From Candidatus Nitrospira neomarina (lineage in GTDB: Bacteria > Nitrospirota > Nitrospiria > Nitrospirales > UBA8639): a stretch of DNA of 64,000 nt. Location of the stretch: assembly GCF_032051675.1 (NCBI RefSeq), contig NZ_CP116968.1:3589001-3653000 (forward strand). Direction: 5' to 3'. Both the position numbers and the translations under genes were made by a program. The notes beneath the pieces are model-generated. The model was not told where the DNA came from. It saw only the letters and a list, made by a program, of their open reading frames with translations, and did not search any database. Shown here in pieces: positions 49,778 through 59,579 of this stretch. Position 1 is the first letter of the stretch; every line of letters begins with the position of its first letter.

Positions 49778-52700
49778 TTACGTTCTCACTTCTTCTTTAA
49801 CCATCGACTGATGGAGTTCTTGTAAAATCGTATTAGCCCTGGGGTACATGGATGTCCAATCCTGCTCCGGGAGAGTCAAACGATAGGCACGAGGAGAAAG
49901 ACAGTCCAGACGATCTTTCCATCTGTCCATTAAAGCACGGATCCCCTGTTCCGGGAGCTTGGCCCGTTCATGAAAGCGAAGATTCATCAGCCCGCCCCGG
50001 ACTTCGACATACTCGAGTTGCAGGGCCTTGGCCAACACTTTGATTTGCATGACTTCAAATAGTCTTTCCATGGCGGCAGGAGGCGATCCAAACCGGTCAA
50101 GCGTCTCCCCATATAATAAGGCCAAATCCCCTAACCGGTCACTCCCGGATAACCGTTTGTAGAGTCCCAGGCGCTGGGAGGCGTCTTCCACATATTCCTC
50201 GGGAATGAAGGCGGAAACATCAAGTTGAAGAGTGGGTTCCCACTCTTCTTCCACTTCCTGGCCTTTAAGCTGCTGAACAGCCTGCTCCACCATTTGTAGG
50301 TACAGGTCCAACCCGACGGCGGCGATATTGCCGGACTGTTGTTTCCCGAGTAAATTTCCCGCTCCCCGGATTTCAAGGTCCGCGGCTGCGATACGAAATC
50401 CGGAGCCAAGTTCCGCAAATTCTTGAATGGCATTCATGCGTTTTTGTGCGTCGGTACTCAGGGTTTCTTCGTTGGGAATGAAGAGGTAGGCAAAGGCTTG
50501 TTGCCCGCTTCGCCCGACCCGTCCGCGAAGTTGATACAGCTGGGAGAGCCCGAATAAATCCGCCCGATCAACCAGGATGGTGTTCGCGCTGGGAATATCC
50601 AACCCTGATTGGATGATGGCTGAGGCCAGCAGCACATCGGCTTCCTGGTGAAAAAACCGTAACATCACCCGTTCTAATAATTGTTCATTCATTTGGCCAT
50701 GCGCCATCAATACCCGTGCTTCCGGAACCAGATCTTGTAACCAGGCTCCTGTCTGCTCCATGGTTTCCACTCGATTGTGTACGTAGTACACCTGCCCTCC
50801 ACGAGCGAGTTCACGGGCTATGGCCTCCCGTACCACTGTCGCATCAAACCGGAGGACCTGAGTTTCCACTGCCAAACGACCCGGAGGCGCGGTTTCAATG
50901 ACGGATAAGTCTCTCACTCCTGAAAAGGCCATCTGCAGAGTCCGGGGGATGGGGGTCGCGGACAGTGTGAGCACATCGACCTGGGTGCGGAGTTGCTTCA
51001 GGCGTTCCTTATGGCGAACACCAAACCATTGTTCTTCATCGATAATCACCAAGCCCAATTGTTTAAAGACGACATCTTTCTGCACGACCCGGTGCGTCCC
51101 GATCACAATGTCAATCAGGCCGCCGGCCAAATCTTTTAATGTCGCTTTGATCTCATTGGCTGATTGAAAGCGTGACAAAATACCGATTTTAACCGGGAAC
51201 GGGGCAAACCGTAGTGAAAAATTTTCAAAATGTTGTTGAGCCAGCAATGTCGTGGGTACCAGGACGGCCACCTGTCGGTTGGCCTGAATCGCCTTAAAGG
51301 CGGCACGCATGGCGACCTCCGTTTTGCCGTATCCCACATCTCCACAGACCAGGCGGTCCATGGGTTTCGGAGATTCCATATCCCGTCCTATTTCTTCAAT
51401 GGCTCGAAGTTGGTCAGGCGTTTCTTCAAATTCAAATCCCGCTTCAAATTCATGGACCAGGAGCGTGTCCTCCTGGTACGCGCTCCGTCTGGCGACTTCA
51501 CGGTTGGCATAGAGTTCTACGAGTTCCTCGGTCATATCCTCGATGCCTTTTTTGATTTTCGCCTTGGTTTTGCCCCAAGCCGTGCCTCCCAGGCGGTCCA
51601 GTCGCGGGGACCGTTGTTCAGCTCCCCGATAGCGGTGGATATGGTTCAGGCGGTCCAGCGGGACATACAGGGTATCGGTTCCACCGAATTGCAGGAGCAA
51701 ATAATCACTGGTAAAGCCCTGCACCTCTAACCGTCGCAAACCCAGATATCGTCCAATCCCATGTTGAAGATGAACGACGAGATCGCCTTCTTTCAGATCC
51801 TCTAACGACGAGAAAAATTTGGCGGCGGGGGATTTTGTGTGGGGACGATGCCGGATGCCCTTCCCAAATAATTCTTCCTCGGTAACAAACGCGATGTGCC
51901 CGTCTGGTGAAAGAAACCCTGCTGAGAGGTCTCCTTCAAGACAGTAAAAGGGTGCGCGGGCATCCTTGGCTGGTTGAGGGAAGGGGTGTTGCCACTTGTT
52001 GGCGGGGAAGCCGTGGTCATGCAGGAGGGACAACAGCCGTTCCACCTGTCCCGGACTGCGAGCAACAAAAAAGATCTCGGAGTCTGCTCGCAATTGGTCA
52101 AGTTTGGAAAGGGTTTCCTTAAAGGGAAGTCCGCGAATGCCTACCCCGACACTGCTGGGAGACTGAGCCTGCAAGGAAACAGGCACACAGGGCATGGTGC
52201 CGGTATCAGGAGCCACGCTATCCCACCATACCGTTGGACACATGCTGGTGTAGGCTTTAATGGAATCCCACATTTCATAGAGTTGATCGGGGTCAGCGTG
52301 GGCGGAGGCTCCCACCTGGCCAGGCTGGAGATTTTCCCATGTTTCTAGTAACGCATTCCAAAATTGCGCAGCCGCAGCATCCAGATCAACCGGGCGATAG
52401 AAAGAGACGGTGATCGGCGTCTGAATGTACTCAAACAGTGTGACCAGTTTGGGATAATACCGGGGAAGATCCCATTCAATGCTTGCCTGAATGTGTTCGA
52501 TAGCGCTACCAGGTTGTCCTGAATCGGGAGGAATGAACTCCCGAGTGGGTAAGACCCAGGTTTCCTTGAGATGGGTGATGGATTCTTGAGTGGAGGGATC
52601 AAACGTCCGGATGGAATCGACCGTATCCCCTAGAAATTCAACACGGACGGGATGGTCCTGCGCTGTGGAGAAAATATCCACGATCCCGCCACGTACGCTG

Positions 52701-53257
52701 AATTCACCGGGGACTTCAGCCAACGATCCGCGTTCATACCCTAGCCGGATTAATGAACGAAGAAGCACCTCACGCTCGCACGTCTCGCCTATCTTGAGGG
52801 AAAAACATGCTTGAGCGAAAACCTCCGGCGGAAGTAGTTTATGCAAGATGGCTGGAAGTGAGCTGATGATGACGGTGCTTTCACCCCGAGACAACCGGTG
52901 GAGGGACCGAACACGCTGACAAATAACGCTGTGGGCCGGCAGTGCCGGGTTATAGGGAATGGTGGCCCATGGAGGAAATAAGGCCAGTGTCTCGTGATCC
53001 CGCCTGATGAACGAGAAGAAGAATTCCAAATCCTCATACAATTCTTCGGCTTGTTCTTGTGTGGGCGTGATGATGAGGTGTGTTTGGTTGTCGGTGCCGG
53101 GGGTCCTTTTCTCCGGAAGTGTGAACAGGGTCATGGCCAGGGCGAGGCACGCCTGTTGCGTACTCAGCAGACAGGGCGGGGGCGACTGTTCCGGGATCGC
53201 TGGAACGACCGTGCGCAGTTGGTTTGCAAAATGATGGAAGACGGAAGGGACGTTCAT
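49778..53257 (-). CDS. mfd: transcription-repair coupling factor Mfd
   Basis: 1159 residues, the full family length. The UvrB-like N-terminus, the RNA polymerase-interacting domain around HLQHGIGRYLGLRRLEVQG, RecG-like translocase with Walker A GDVGYGKTEVAMRAAF, DEEQ box (IIDEEQWFG), SATPIPRT and the QLRGRVGRSGQQAFAYLF motif VI are intact. Removes stalled RNA polymerase and recruits UvrA. Lies between rfaE2 and surA-like on the minus strand. Confidence 0.96.
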   Translation of the reverse strand: MNVPSVFHHFANQLRTVVPAIPEQSPPPCLLSTQQACLALAMTLFTLPEKRTPGTDNQTHLIITPTQEQAEELYEDLEFFFSFIRRDHETLALFPPWATIPYNPALPAHSVICQRVRSLHRLSRGESTVIISSLPAILHKLLPPEVFAQACFSLKIGETCEREVLLRSLIRLGYERGSLAEVPGEFSVRGGIVDIFSTAQDHPVRVEFLGDTVDSIRTFDPSTQESITHLKETWVLPTREFIPPDSGQPGSAIEHIQASIEWDLPRYYPKLVTLFEYIQTPITVSFYRPVDLDAAAAQFWNALLETWENLQPGQVGASAHADPDQLYEMWDSIKAYTSMCPTVWWDSVAPDTGTMPCVPVSLQAQSPSSVGVGIRGLPFKETLSKLDQLRADSEIFFVARSPGQVERLLSLLHDHGFPANKWQHPFPQPAKDARAPFYCLEGDLSAGFLSPDGHIAFVTEEELFGKGIRHRPHTKSPAAKFFSSLEDLKEGDLVVHLQHGIGRYLGLRRLEVQGFTSDYLLLQFGGTDTLYVPLDRLNHIHRYRGAEQRSPRLDRLGGTAWGKTKAKIKKGIEDMTEELVELYANREVARRSAYQEDTLLVHEFEAGFEFEETPDQLRAIEEIGRDMESPKPMDRLVCGDVGYGKTEVAMRAAFKAIQANRQVAVLVPTTLLAQQHFENFSLRFAPFPVKIGILSRFQSANEIKATLKDLAGGLIDIVIGTHRVVQKDVVFKQLGLVIIDEEQWFGVRHKERLKQLRTQVDVLTLSATPIPRTLQMAFSGVRDLSVIETAPPGRLAVETQVLRFDATVVREAIARELARGGQVYYVHNRVETMEQTGAWLQDLVPEARVLMAHGQMNEQLLERVMLRFFHQEADVLLASAIIQSGLDIPSANTILVDRADLFGLSQLYQLRGRVGRSGQQAFAYLFIPNEETLSTDAQKRMNAIQEFAELGSGFRIAAADLEIRGAGNLLGKQQSGNIAAVGLDLYLQMVEQAVQQLKGQEVEEEWEPTLQLDVSAFIPEEYVEDASQRLGLYKRLSGSDRLGDLALLYGETLDRFGSPPAAMERLFEVMQIKVLAKALQLEYVEVRGGLMNLRFHERAKLPEQGIRALMDRWKDRLDCLSPRAYRLTLPEQDWTSMYPRANTILQELHQSMVKEEVRT

Positions 53258-53297
53258 AATCTGAAATACACCACGAAAAATGTTCTCGACGTGCGGA

Positions 53298-53795
53298 CTA
53301 GCAGGATGGGCTTATTCCATGAGTGGTGAGAATTCGTTCGATAATCGTTGTGGTCGAAACACCGGAGACAAGTGGAATCGTTCGCACAAATCCTCCCCGT
53401 TCCTCAACAAAATCTTTTCCGATAATTCGTTCGGAGGTCCAATCTCCTCCCTTCACAAGGACGTTAGGTTGGATAGCCTTGATGAGATTCAAGGGATCCG
53501 GCTCGTCAAAAAGTATCACGTAATCTACGCAACCTAATGCGGCAATGATTTCTGCCCGTTGGGCATCGGTTTGGATTGGTCGATGCTTCCCTTTATCCAG
53601 TTGCCGGACTGATCCATCGCTGTTAACTCCGACCACTAATCGATCCCCCAACTCCTTGGCTTCTGCCAGATACCGCGTATGTCCGATATGCAGCAAATCA
53701 AAGCACCCATTCGTAAAGACAATGGATTCTCCCGCCTGCTGATGAACGGAAATTCGTTGTAGGAGACTGTCTAAAGTATGGATTTTTGATTGCAT
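53298..53795 (-). CDS. rfaE2: D-beta-D-heptose 1-phosphate adenylyltransferase
   Basis: 165 residues. Nucleotidyltransferase HIGH motif in FTNGCFDLLHIGHTRYL, VNSDGSVRQLDKGKHRP and the C-terminal VSTTTIIERI. This is the C-terminal domain of HldE encoded alone (RfaE2 type), making ADP-heptose for LPS inner core; a separate kinase (RfaE1) must lie elsewhere. It precedes mfd by 40 nt. Confidence 0.93.
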   Translation of the reverse strand: MQSKIHTLDSLLQRISVHQQAGESIVFTNGCFDLLHIGHTRYLAEAKELGDRLVVGVNSDGSVRQLDKGKHRPIQTDAQRAEIIAALGCVDYVILFDEPDPLNLIKAIQPNVLVKGGDWTSERIIGKDFVEERGGFVRTIPLVSGVSTTTIIERILTTHGISPSC

Positions 53796-53991
53796 ATGGA
53801 GAAATCGTTGAATCCTTTCCTGGGGTCTCTATCTCACATATCCCCTTTTCTGTATGATACCTGCTGTATACGCCAAATCCTAGAGAGGTTACCCAACAAG
53901 CCACTTCGGCAAAGAGGAAAACAGGACATGCGGTCGTGGTCTGAAGCCTCACCGGATTTCCTAAGCTGAGCGCGTCCATTCCAAGAGCTGC

Positions 53992-55479
53992 ATGAGCCAA
54001 TCCGGTCCAGGTCCCCATACCGCTATTCCGGCGCATCAATTCGGTCTTTTTGCCGCCCCGCTCATTGCCGGGCTGATGTTTGTGCTGCTTCCCGAATCCC
54101 TGCCCGACCCCGCGAGAATTCTGGCAACCATTTTAAGCTGGGTAGTGGTGATGTGGATTACGGAGCCTATTCCTCTGCCCATTACCGCTTTGCTGGGCTG
54201 TGGATTATGCGTCGTCGCCGGGTTAGGAAACATGCAATCTGTGTTTTCTGCCTTTGCCCACCCCATCATCTTCCTGTTTATTGGGAGTTTTTTTATTTCG
54301 GAGGCCCTTTCCGTTCATGGGTTGGACCGCCGGTTTGGCAACTGGCTGTTGTCACGTAAGTGCGTGGGTTCCAATCCTATTCGAATTATGATGGCGATGA
54401 GTCTGGCTGTTGCCGGCCTGTCTATGTGGATTAACAATACCGCGGCAACGGCGGTCATGTTGCCCATTGCGCTTGGTGTATTACGGGCGCTTCGGCAGGA
54501 CTATCCTAATATGAAAACCTTCGACACCGGGTTTTTGCTGTGTCTGGCTTATGGCGCCGGTATTGGGGGAGTAGCCACTCTCGTCGGCACCGCCCCGAAT
54601 TTAATCGGAGTGGGGCTGTTAGCCCAGCAAGCTCATTTCACCATTTCATTTGACCAATGGTTGCTGATTGGATTGCCGTTGGCAAGTGCCATGCTGCTCG
54701 TGATGTTTACGCTGATATATTGGTTACATCCTCCCCCTTCTCACTCGTCTTTTCATGAAGGATCTTCTGTTCTCAAGATTTCGGCACCCCTTCCCTGGAC
54801 TCGGGGGGAGCAATATACGTTTGCGGTGTTTCTGTTGGCTGTCCTGTTGTGGCTACTCCCGGCATTACTCTCATTATTTTTTGAAGGAAATCATCCCGTC
54901 GTGCAATGGGTTGAGGCCCACTTGCCGAAAGAATTGGTGCCTATTTTTGCCTCTGGGTTATTGTTTCTTCTGCCTTTGAATTTTCGCCAGGGGGAATTTA
55001 CCTTAACATGGAAAGAAGCCGCCAATATTCATTGGGGAACGATCCTTTTATTCGGAGGAGGCATCGCCTTTGGGGAGCTAATGGTGGAAACCGAATTGGC
55101 GAAAGCGATTGGCCAGGGTATGGTGGCGATATTCGGCATCGAGTCCGTCTGGGGTTTAACGGGCGTGGCGATTCTTACGGCTCTGGTTCTCACGGAGCTC
55201 GCGTCGAATACTGCCGCCACCAGTATGATTGTGCCGGTGCTCATCGCCATTGCCCACACGGCCAATATTTCTCCTGTCCCTCCCGTACTGGGAGCGTGTA
55301 TGGCTGCAAGTCTGGCATTTGTGTTGCCGGTTTCTACTCCCCCCAATGCTATTGTGTATGGAACGGGAAAGATTCCAATTCTCCGAATGGTGCAAGCCGG
55401 ATTGTTGTTGGATGCAATTGGTGGCGTGTTGGTTTGGTGCACATTACGAATAGTGGGTCCACTTTTGGGAATTGCATGA
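53992..55479 (+). CDS. SLC13/DASS anion:sodium symporter
   Basis: 495 residues with about 11 membrane segments. The two pseudo-symmetric hairpin halves are clear: WITEPIPLPITALLGCGLCV with MWINNTAATAVMLPI (SNT-like), GTAPNLIGVGLL, and the second ASNTAATSMIVPVLIAIA with SLAFVLPVSTPPNAIVYGTG. Imports dicarboxylate, sulfate or similar anion. Divergent from rfaE2 by 196 nt. Confidence 0.92.
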   Translation: MSQSGPGPHTAIPAHQFGLFAAPLIAGLMFVLLPESLPDPARILATILSWVVVMWITEPIPLPITALLGCGLCVVAGLGNMQSVFSAFAHPIIFLFIGSFFISEALSVHGLDRRFGNWLLSRKCVGSNPIRIMMAMSLAVAGLSMWINNTAATAVMLPIALGVLRALRQDYPNMKTFDTGFLLCLAYGAGIGGVATLVGTAPNLIGVGLLAQQAHFTISFDQWLLIGLPLASAMLLVMFTLIYWLHPPPSHSSFHEGSSVLKISAPLPWTRGEQYTFAVFLLAVLLWLLPALLSLFFEGNHPVVQWVEAHLPKELVPIFASGLLFLLPLNFRQGEFTLTWKEAANIHWGTILLFGGGIAFGELMVETELAKAIGQGMVAIFGIESVWGLTGVAILTALVLTELASNTAATSMIVPVLIAIAHTANISPVPPVLGACMAASLAFVLPVSTPPNAIVYGTGKIPILRMVQAGLLLDAIGGVLVWCTLRIVGPLLGIA

Positions 55480-55567
55480 GCTTCTCAACCTAGGAGATAG
55501 ACCTCAATTGATTTTTAAATAATGTTCCGACATAATCCTCGCTTGCATTTCACCTGACCCAAATAAC

Positions 55568-56191
55568 GTGTCTTTGAACTCTTCTCACATACGGTTTGCA
55601 CTGTTAACCCAGGATCCCGATCTCAAGTCGCGGGTTCAAGGTCCAGACCTTCAGAACACCATTACGGTATTGGATGACTGCTCTTCCCTGGAAGCGGCCA
55701 TGCGCTCTCAACAATTTACCGGCGTGATTCTAGATGAGTCCGGGAAGAAATTTTTTCCTGCCTTGTCGGAACTGAATGGCCAATTGAATTTGTCCAAGAC
55801 CTTTATATATGCCGGACCCTTGCCCGCCTGGAGCACCATGCATCAGATCCGGCAAGTTATGGGAGATCAACCCTCGGAAGAGGGGGCTATCGATCCGAAA
55901 GATGTGAGCCTGGCCAGTTATGTGGAAAAAAAATTGGGGGATTTTGTTCGAGCGATGAATGTCGGGTCAGGGAAAAATCTCTATCCCACCTTAATGAGAG
56001 CAGTTGAACGACCCTTGATTGAACTGGCCTTACGGGAAACCCATGGCAATCAGATAAAAGCGGCGCGGCTTCTTGGCCTTAATCGCAATACACTCAGGAA
56101 AAAGATTACAGAATTTCAAATCTCCGTCAATCAGTTAAAGCAATCTACTGCCGGAAAACGCAAGAAGACCGAATCGGATTCTTTGGAATAG
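55568..56191 (+). CDS. receiver-like/Fis-type regulator without AAA+ domain
   Basis: 207 residues, GTG start. The N-terminal ~110 residues look like a degraded receiver (FALLTQDPDLKSRV, GVILDESGKKFFPAL) with an Asp at the right place but no clear acidic pair; the end is an NtrC/Fis helix-turn-helix (ELALRETHGNQIKAARLLGLNRNTLRKKI). The AAA+ module of NtrC is missing, so it cannot itself activate sigma-54 polymerase. The tail is basic. A stand-alone DNA-binding regulator; target unknown. A tRNA-Val promoter follows. Confidence 0.7.
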   Translation: MSLNSSHIRFALLTQDPDLKSRVQGPDLQNTITVLDDCSSLEAAMRSQQFTGVILDESGKKFFPALSELNGQLNLSKTFIYAGPLPAWSTMHQIRQVMGDQPSEEGAIDPKDVSLASYVEKKLGDFVRAMNVGSGKNLYPTLMRAVERPLIELALRETHGNQIKAARLLGLNRNTLRKKITEFQISVNQLKQSTAGKRKKTESDSLE

Positions 56192-56225
56192 TCTTTCCCT
56201 TTCCCCTTGAAAAATAAACCATTTC

Positions 56226-56254
56226 TTGACAAGACCTGCAATGCAGTCTAGCAT
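56226..56254 (+). promoter_or_regulatory. sigma-70 promoter of tRNA-Val
   Basis: -35 TTGACA (56226-56231), exactly 17 nt spacer with an internal TGCAATGCA palindrome, -10 TAGCAT (56249-56254), 16 nt before the tRNA. Confidence 0.75.
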
Positions 56255-56270
56255 ATGGCCGGTAAGATAT

Positions 56271-56345
56271 AGGCGCGTAGCTCAGGGGGAGAGCGCTACC
56301 TTGACACGGTAGAGGTCGGCGGTTCAATACCGCCCGCGCCTACCA
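56271..56345 (+). tRNA. tRNA-Val (anticodon GAC), CCA encoded
   Basis: Cloverleaf: acceptor AGGCGCG/CGCGCCT, D-arm GCTC/GAGC, anticodon stem CTACC/GGTAG around loop TTGACAC (anticodon GAC), T-arm GGCGG-TTCAATA-CCGCC, discriminator A and encoded CCA. Reads GUC and GUU codons. Confidence 0.96.
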
Positions 56346-56462
56346 TTATCTTTCTCCAAAAAAGCCTGACAGGTATCCAGCTTCCTTAATTGAGGGGAAT
56401 GGTGCCTTTTCTTGCGTTCATCACCGTATGTAGAACCTTTTTTGTTAGGTGTTTTTAATCTA

Positions 56463-58406
56463 ATGGAATCTATTCAGGTATCACTGCAAGGCGAAAGTAG
56501 CCAGGTTCTTCCCAGAGGGATCTCGGCCAAGGCGGCACTAGAGAAGCTGAAGGGAGCCGTGCCCCCTGAGGTGTTGGCCGTGAAGGCCAATGGCGTGGAA
56601 ATAGACCTCCTGGGTTCCCTGGAGACCGATTCCATCTTGCAGCCCTTGATGTTTGATTCCCCGGAAGGAAAAGAAATTTATCGGCACAGTAGTACGCATA
56701 TTATGGCCCAAGCGGTGAAGGAATGCTTTCCTTCCGCCCAATTAACCATTGGTCCGGCCATCGAGGAGGGCTTCTTTTATGACTTTGCCTTTGAGCGCCC
56801 GTTCACGCCGGAAGATTTAGAAAAAATTGAAGCCAAGGCTTTGGAAATCATCAAACGGAATCTTTCGGTTTCAAGACGTGAGTTCTCCAAGGAAGAGGCC
56901 ATTGAATTTTTTAAAAATCGTGGTGAATTCTATAAGGTAGAGCTCATTCAAGGGTTTCCTGATGGAGAACCGGTGTCTGCCTATACCCAAGGGGATTTCG
57001 TCGATCTCTGTCGTGGCCCCCATCTGCCGGCTACGGGCTATGTCAAAGCCTTTAAACTCCTGAATAGTGCAGGAGCCTATTGGCGAGGGGATGAACGGAA
57101 TCCCATGTTGCAGCGGCTTTATGGCACGTCCTTTCCCTCAAAAGAAGCTTTGCAGGCTCACCTGGATAATTTAGAGGAGATTAAACGCCGTGACCATAGA
57201 AAGCTCGGGAAAGACCTCGATTTATTTAGTATTCAGGACGAAACCGGACCCGGTCTTATTTTATGGCACCCCAAAGGGGCACAAATCCGTCTGCTGATTG
57301 AAAATTTTTGGCGGGAACAACATTTAGCCAATCAGTATGAGTTGGTTTATTCGCCGCATGTTGCTCGGTTGGATTTATGGAAAACCAGCGGGCATGTGGA
57401 CTTTTACAAAGAAAATATGTTCGCCTCCATGCCTGTCGAGTCCAGTGAATATCAGCTAAAGCCCATGAATTGTCCGTTTCATATCATGGTGTATAAATCA
57501 CATTTGCGGAGTTATCGTGATCTGCCCATCCGCTACGGGGAATTGGGAACTGTCTATCGGTACGAACGTTCCGGAGTCCTGCATGGCCTCATGCGGGTTC
57601 GGGGATTTACCCAGGATGATGCTCATTTATTCTGCCGCCCTGACCAGTTGGGTGAAGAGGTCCAAAAGGTCCTGAAATTTATTACGAGTATGCTGGGGAC
57701 TTTTGGATTTACGGAATTCAAGATGTTTCTCTCCACTCGGCCCGAAAAGGCTGTGGGGACGATCGAGCAATGGGATCAAGCGACGTTGGCGCTGGAAACT
57801 GCGCTGAAAAACGGAGGCTATGCCTATCAGGAAGATCCTGGGGAAGGGGTCTTTTATGGGCCTAAAATTGATGTCAAAATTCAGGATGCCTTAGGCCGAT
57901 CCTGGCAATGCTCAACGGTTCAGATTGATTTCAATAATCCCGAGAGATTTGGCCTGACCTACGTGGGTGATGATGGTAAAACCCATCAACCTATCATGAT
58001 CCACCGGGCTTTATTAGGATCGATTGAGCGATTTTTCGGGATTCTCCTGGAGCATTTTGGGGGTGCCTTTCCGGCCTGGTTGGCCCCTGTCCAGGTTACG
58101 GTCCTCCCAATTTCAGAAAAACATCAAGAGTATGCTCAAGAGGTTGAAAAAAATCTTCGTCAGGAAGGCTGTCGCGTCGGCTTAGACTTGCGAAATGAAA
58201 AGATTGGCCTTAAAATCCGTGAGGCTGAAAAGGCAAAGATTCCTTTCATGATTATCGTGGGGGATCGGGAAGCTGAAGCAAAGATGGTTGCGGTACGACA
58301 AAGGAACGGGAAAAATTTGGGAACGATGCCTATTATTGATTTGGTGACGCTGATTCGGGAAGATATGCCCGAGGCTGTTAGGAAGGGTTCTTTACTTTTC
58401 GAATGA
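56463..58406 (+). CDS. thrS: threonyl-tRNA synthetase
   Basis: 647 residues from ATG at 56463. N-terminal TGS domain (ESIQVSLQGESSQVLPRG), the SAD editing domain with HSSTHIMAQAVKECFP, class II catalytic core (MNCPFHIMVYKSHLRSYRDLPIRYGE, zinc Cys in MNCPFH, RVRGFTQDDAHLFC), motif 3 HRALLGSIERFFGILLEHFGG, and a C-terminal anticodon domain. The frame is open 51 nt upstream from a TTG but the TGS fold starts here. It overlaps infC by 4 nt (ATGA). Confidence 0.96.
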   Translation: MESIQVSLQGESSQVLPRGISAKAALEKLKGAVPPEVLAVKANGVEIDLLGSLETDSILQPLMFDSPEGKEIYRHSSTHIMAQAVKECFPSAQLTIGPAIEEGFFYDFAFERPFTPEDLEKIEAKALEIIKRNLSVSRREFSKEEAIEFFKNRGEFYKVELIQGFPDGEPVSAYTQGDFVDLCRGPHLPATGYVKAFKLLNSAGAYWRGDERNPMLQRLYGTSFPSKEALQAHLDNLEEIKRRDHRKLGKDLDLFSIQDETGPGLILWHPKGAQIRLLIENFWREQHLANQYELVYSPHVARLDLWKTSGHVDFYKENMFASMPVESSEYQLKPMNCPFHIMVYKSHLRSYRDLPIRYGELGTVYRYERSGVLHGLMRVRGFTQDDAHLFCRPDQLGEEVQKVLKFITSMLGTFGFTEFKMFLSTRPEKAVGTIEQWDQATLALETALKNGGYAYQEDPGEGVFYGPKIDVKIQDALGRSWQCSTVQIDFNNPERFGLTYVGDDGKTHQPIMIHRALLGSIERFFGILLEHFGGAFPAWLAPVQVTVLPISEKHQEYAQEVEKNLRQEGCRVGLDLRNEKIGLKIREAEKAKIPFMIIVGDREAEAKMVAVRQRNGKNLGTMPIIDLVTLIREDMPEAVRKGSLLFE

Positions 58407-58921
58407 CTCGTCCGGTGACACCCAAACAACGTATTAATCATTTCATCAAAAATCCTGAAGTCCGGGTTATTGGTGCTGAAGGTGAACAACTTGGAATCCT
58501 GAAGACATCAGAGGCGATTCGGCAGGCGAGGGAAATTGGATATGATTTGGTGGAAGTGGCTCCTACCGCGGACCCTCCGGTCTGCCGTATTATGGATTAT
58601 GGGAAATTTAAGTATGAACAGAGCAAAAAAGAACATCGCATGCGACTTAACCAGAAATCCACCCAGGTTAAGGAAGTTAAATTTCGGCCTCGGACAGACA
58701 AGCACGATATGGAGACGAAAGTCCGGCAAATACGGGACTTCCTGGAAGAAGGGAATAAGACCAAAGTTACGGTTATGTTCCGCGGTCGAGAAATGGCCAA
58801 TCAAGAGCTTGGGTTCAAAGCGATTCAGAAGGTTATTGAGGAGTTAAAGGGCGCAGGAAATATTGAAAGCCCTCCTAGAATGGAAGGCCGGAATCTTTAC
58901 ATGGTGGTTGCTCCAAAATAA
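58403..58921 (+). CDS. infC: translation initiation factor IF-3
   Basis: 172 residues. The N-domain (NHFIKNPEVRVIGAEGEQLGILKTSEAIRQAREIGYDLVEVAP), the linker and the C-domain (VKEVKFRPRTDKHDMETKVRQIRDFLEEGNKTKVTVMFRGREMANQELG) are complete. It begins with a normal ATG rather than the rare AUU used for autoregulation in E. coli. It lies 59 nt before rpmI. Confidence 0.96.
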   Translation: MTRPVTPKQRINHFIKNPEVRVIGAEGEQLGILKTSEAIRQAREIGYDLVEVAPTADPPVCRIMDYGKFKYEQSKKEHRMRLNQKSTQVKEVKFRPRTDKHDMETKVRQIRDFLEEGNKTKVTVMFRGREMANQELGFKAIQKVIEELKGAGNIESPPRMEGRNLYMVVAPK

Positions 58922-58941
58922 TAGGCTAAGTTGAGGAAAAG

Positions 58942-58956
58942 CCGGCAATTTGCCGG
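58942..58956 (+). promoter_or_regulatory. hairpin between infC and rpmI
   Basis: Palindrome CCGGCAATTTGCCGG, no T tail. A short stem at this place might be part of an L20-type leader control, but this is a guess. Confidence 0.3.
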
Positions 58957-58979
58957 TCGTTGATAAAGGAAAATAAGAA

Positions 58980-59183
58980 ATGGCAAAAATGAAATTAAAA
59001 AATCACTCAGGAGCCAGTAAGCGATTTAAACGATCCGGCTCTGGCAAGTGGATGCGGCGGAAGGCCGGAATGCGTCATATCCTCACTTCCAAGGCACCAG
59101 GTGTAAAATCCAGACTAAGCGGTGCAGCAGAGGTCAGAAAAGAAGACCGCACTTCATTGTCTCGATTACTCCCCTATAAGTAA
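58980..59183 (+). CDS. rpmI: 50S ribosomal protein L35
   Basis: 67 residues: AKMKLKNHSGASKRFKRSGSGKWMRRKAGMRHILTSKAPGVKSRL, the L35 pattern, with AAAGGA about 11 nt upstream. The C-terminal segment reads TSLSRLLPYK. Second last gene of the ribosomal run. Confidence 0.96.
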   Translation: MAKMKLKNHSGASKRFKRSGSGKWMRRKAGMRHILTSKAPGVKSRLSGAAEVRKEDRTSLSRLLPYK

Positions 59184-59210
59184 CATTTCAATAATTAAGG
59201 AGAACGTGTC

Positions 59211-59579
59211 ATGCCAAGGGTAAAAGGTGGGCCACAAACTCGGCAGCGCCGGAAAAAGCGGCTCAAACTGGCGAGTGGCCAATATGGAGGAAAAAGTAAA
59301 CTTTTCCGGACTGCCACCGAATCAGTTGATAAGGGGCAAGCATATGCGTACACCGGACGAAAACAGAGAAAACGTAATTTCCGGCAGCTCTGGGTCACCA
59401 GGATCAGTGCGGCTGTTCGCGCACAAGGAGTCACCTATAGTCAGTTCATGAATGCGCTAAAGAAAGCCAATGTGTTATTAAATCGAAAAATGCTTTCAGA
59501 AATGGCGATTCACGATCCTCAAGGCTTTTCACATCTTGTGTCCCTCACCAAGGGAGACGGTCAACCCGTCGCTGCCTAA
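59211..59579 (+). CDS. rplT: 50S ribosomal protein L20
   Basis: 122 residues, PRVKGGPQTRQRRKKRLKLASGQYGGKSKLFRTATE opening and SQFMNALKKANVLLNRKMLSEMAIHDP, all L20. Its stop overlaps the stop of the convergent pheT by 3 bases (59576-59579). AAGGAG lies upstream of the ATG. In most bacteria with this order (thrS-infC-rpmI-rplT) pheS-pheT follows on the same strand; here they are on the opposite strand and of a different type. Confidence 0.96.
   Translation: MPRVKGGPQTRQRRKKRLKLASGQYGGKSKLFRTATESVDKGQAYAYTGRKQRKRNFRQLWVTRISAAVRAQGVTYSQFMNALKKANVLLNRKMLSEMAIHDPQGFSHLVSLTKGDGQPVAA

Noticed and set aside
56346-56462. T-box or leader control of thrS
   Set aside because: I see no T-box sequence or specifier stem in the short leader, and Gram-negative bacteria rarely use it here.
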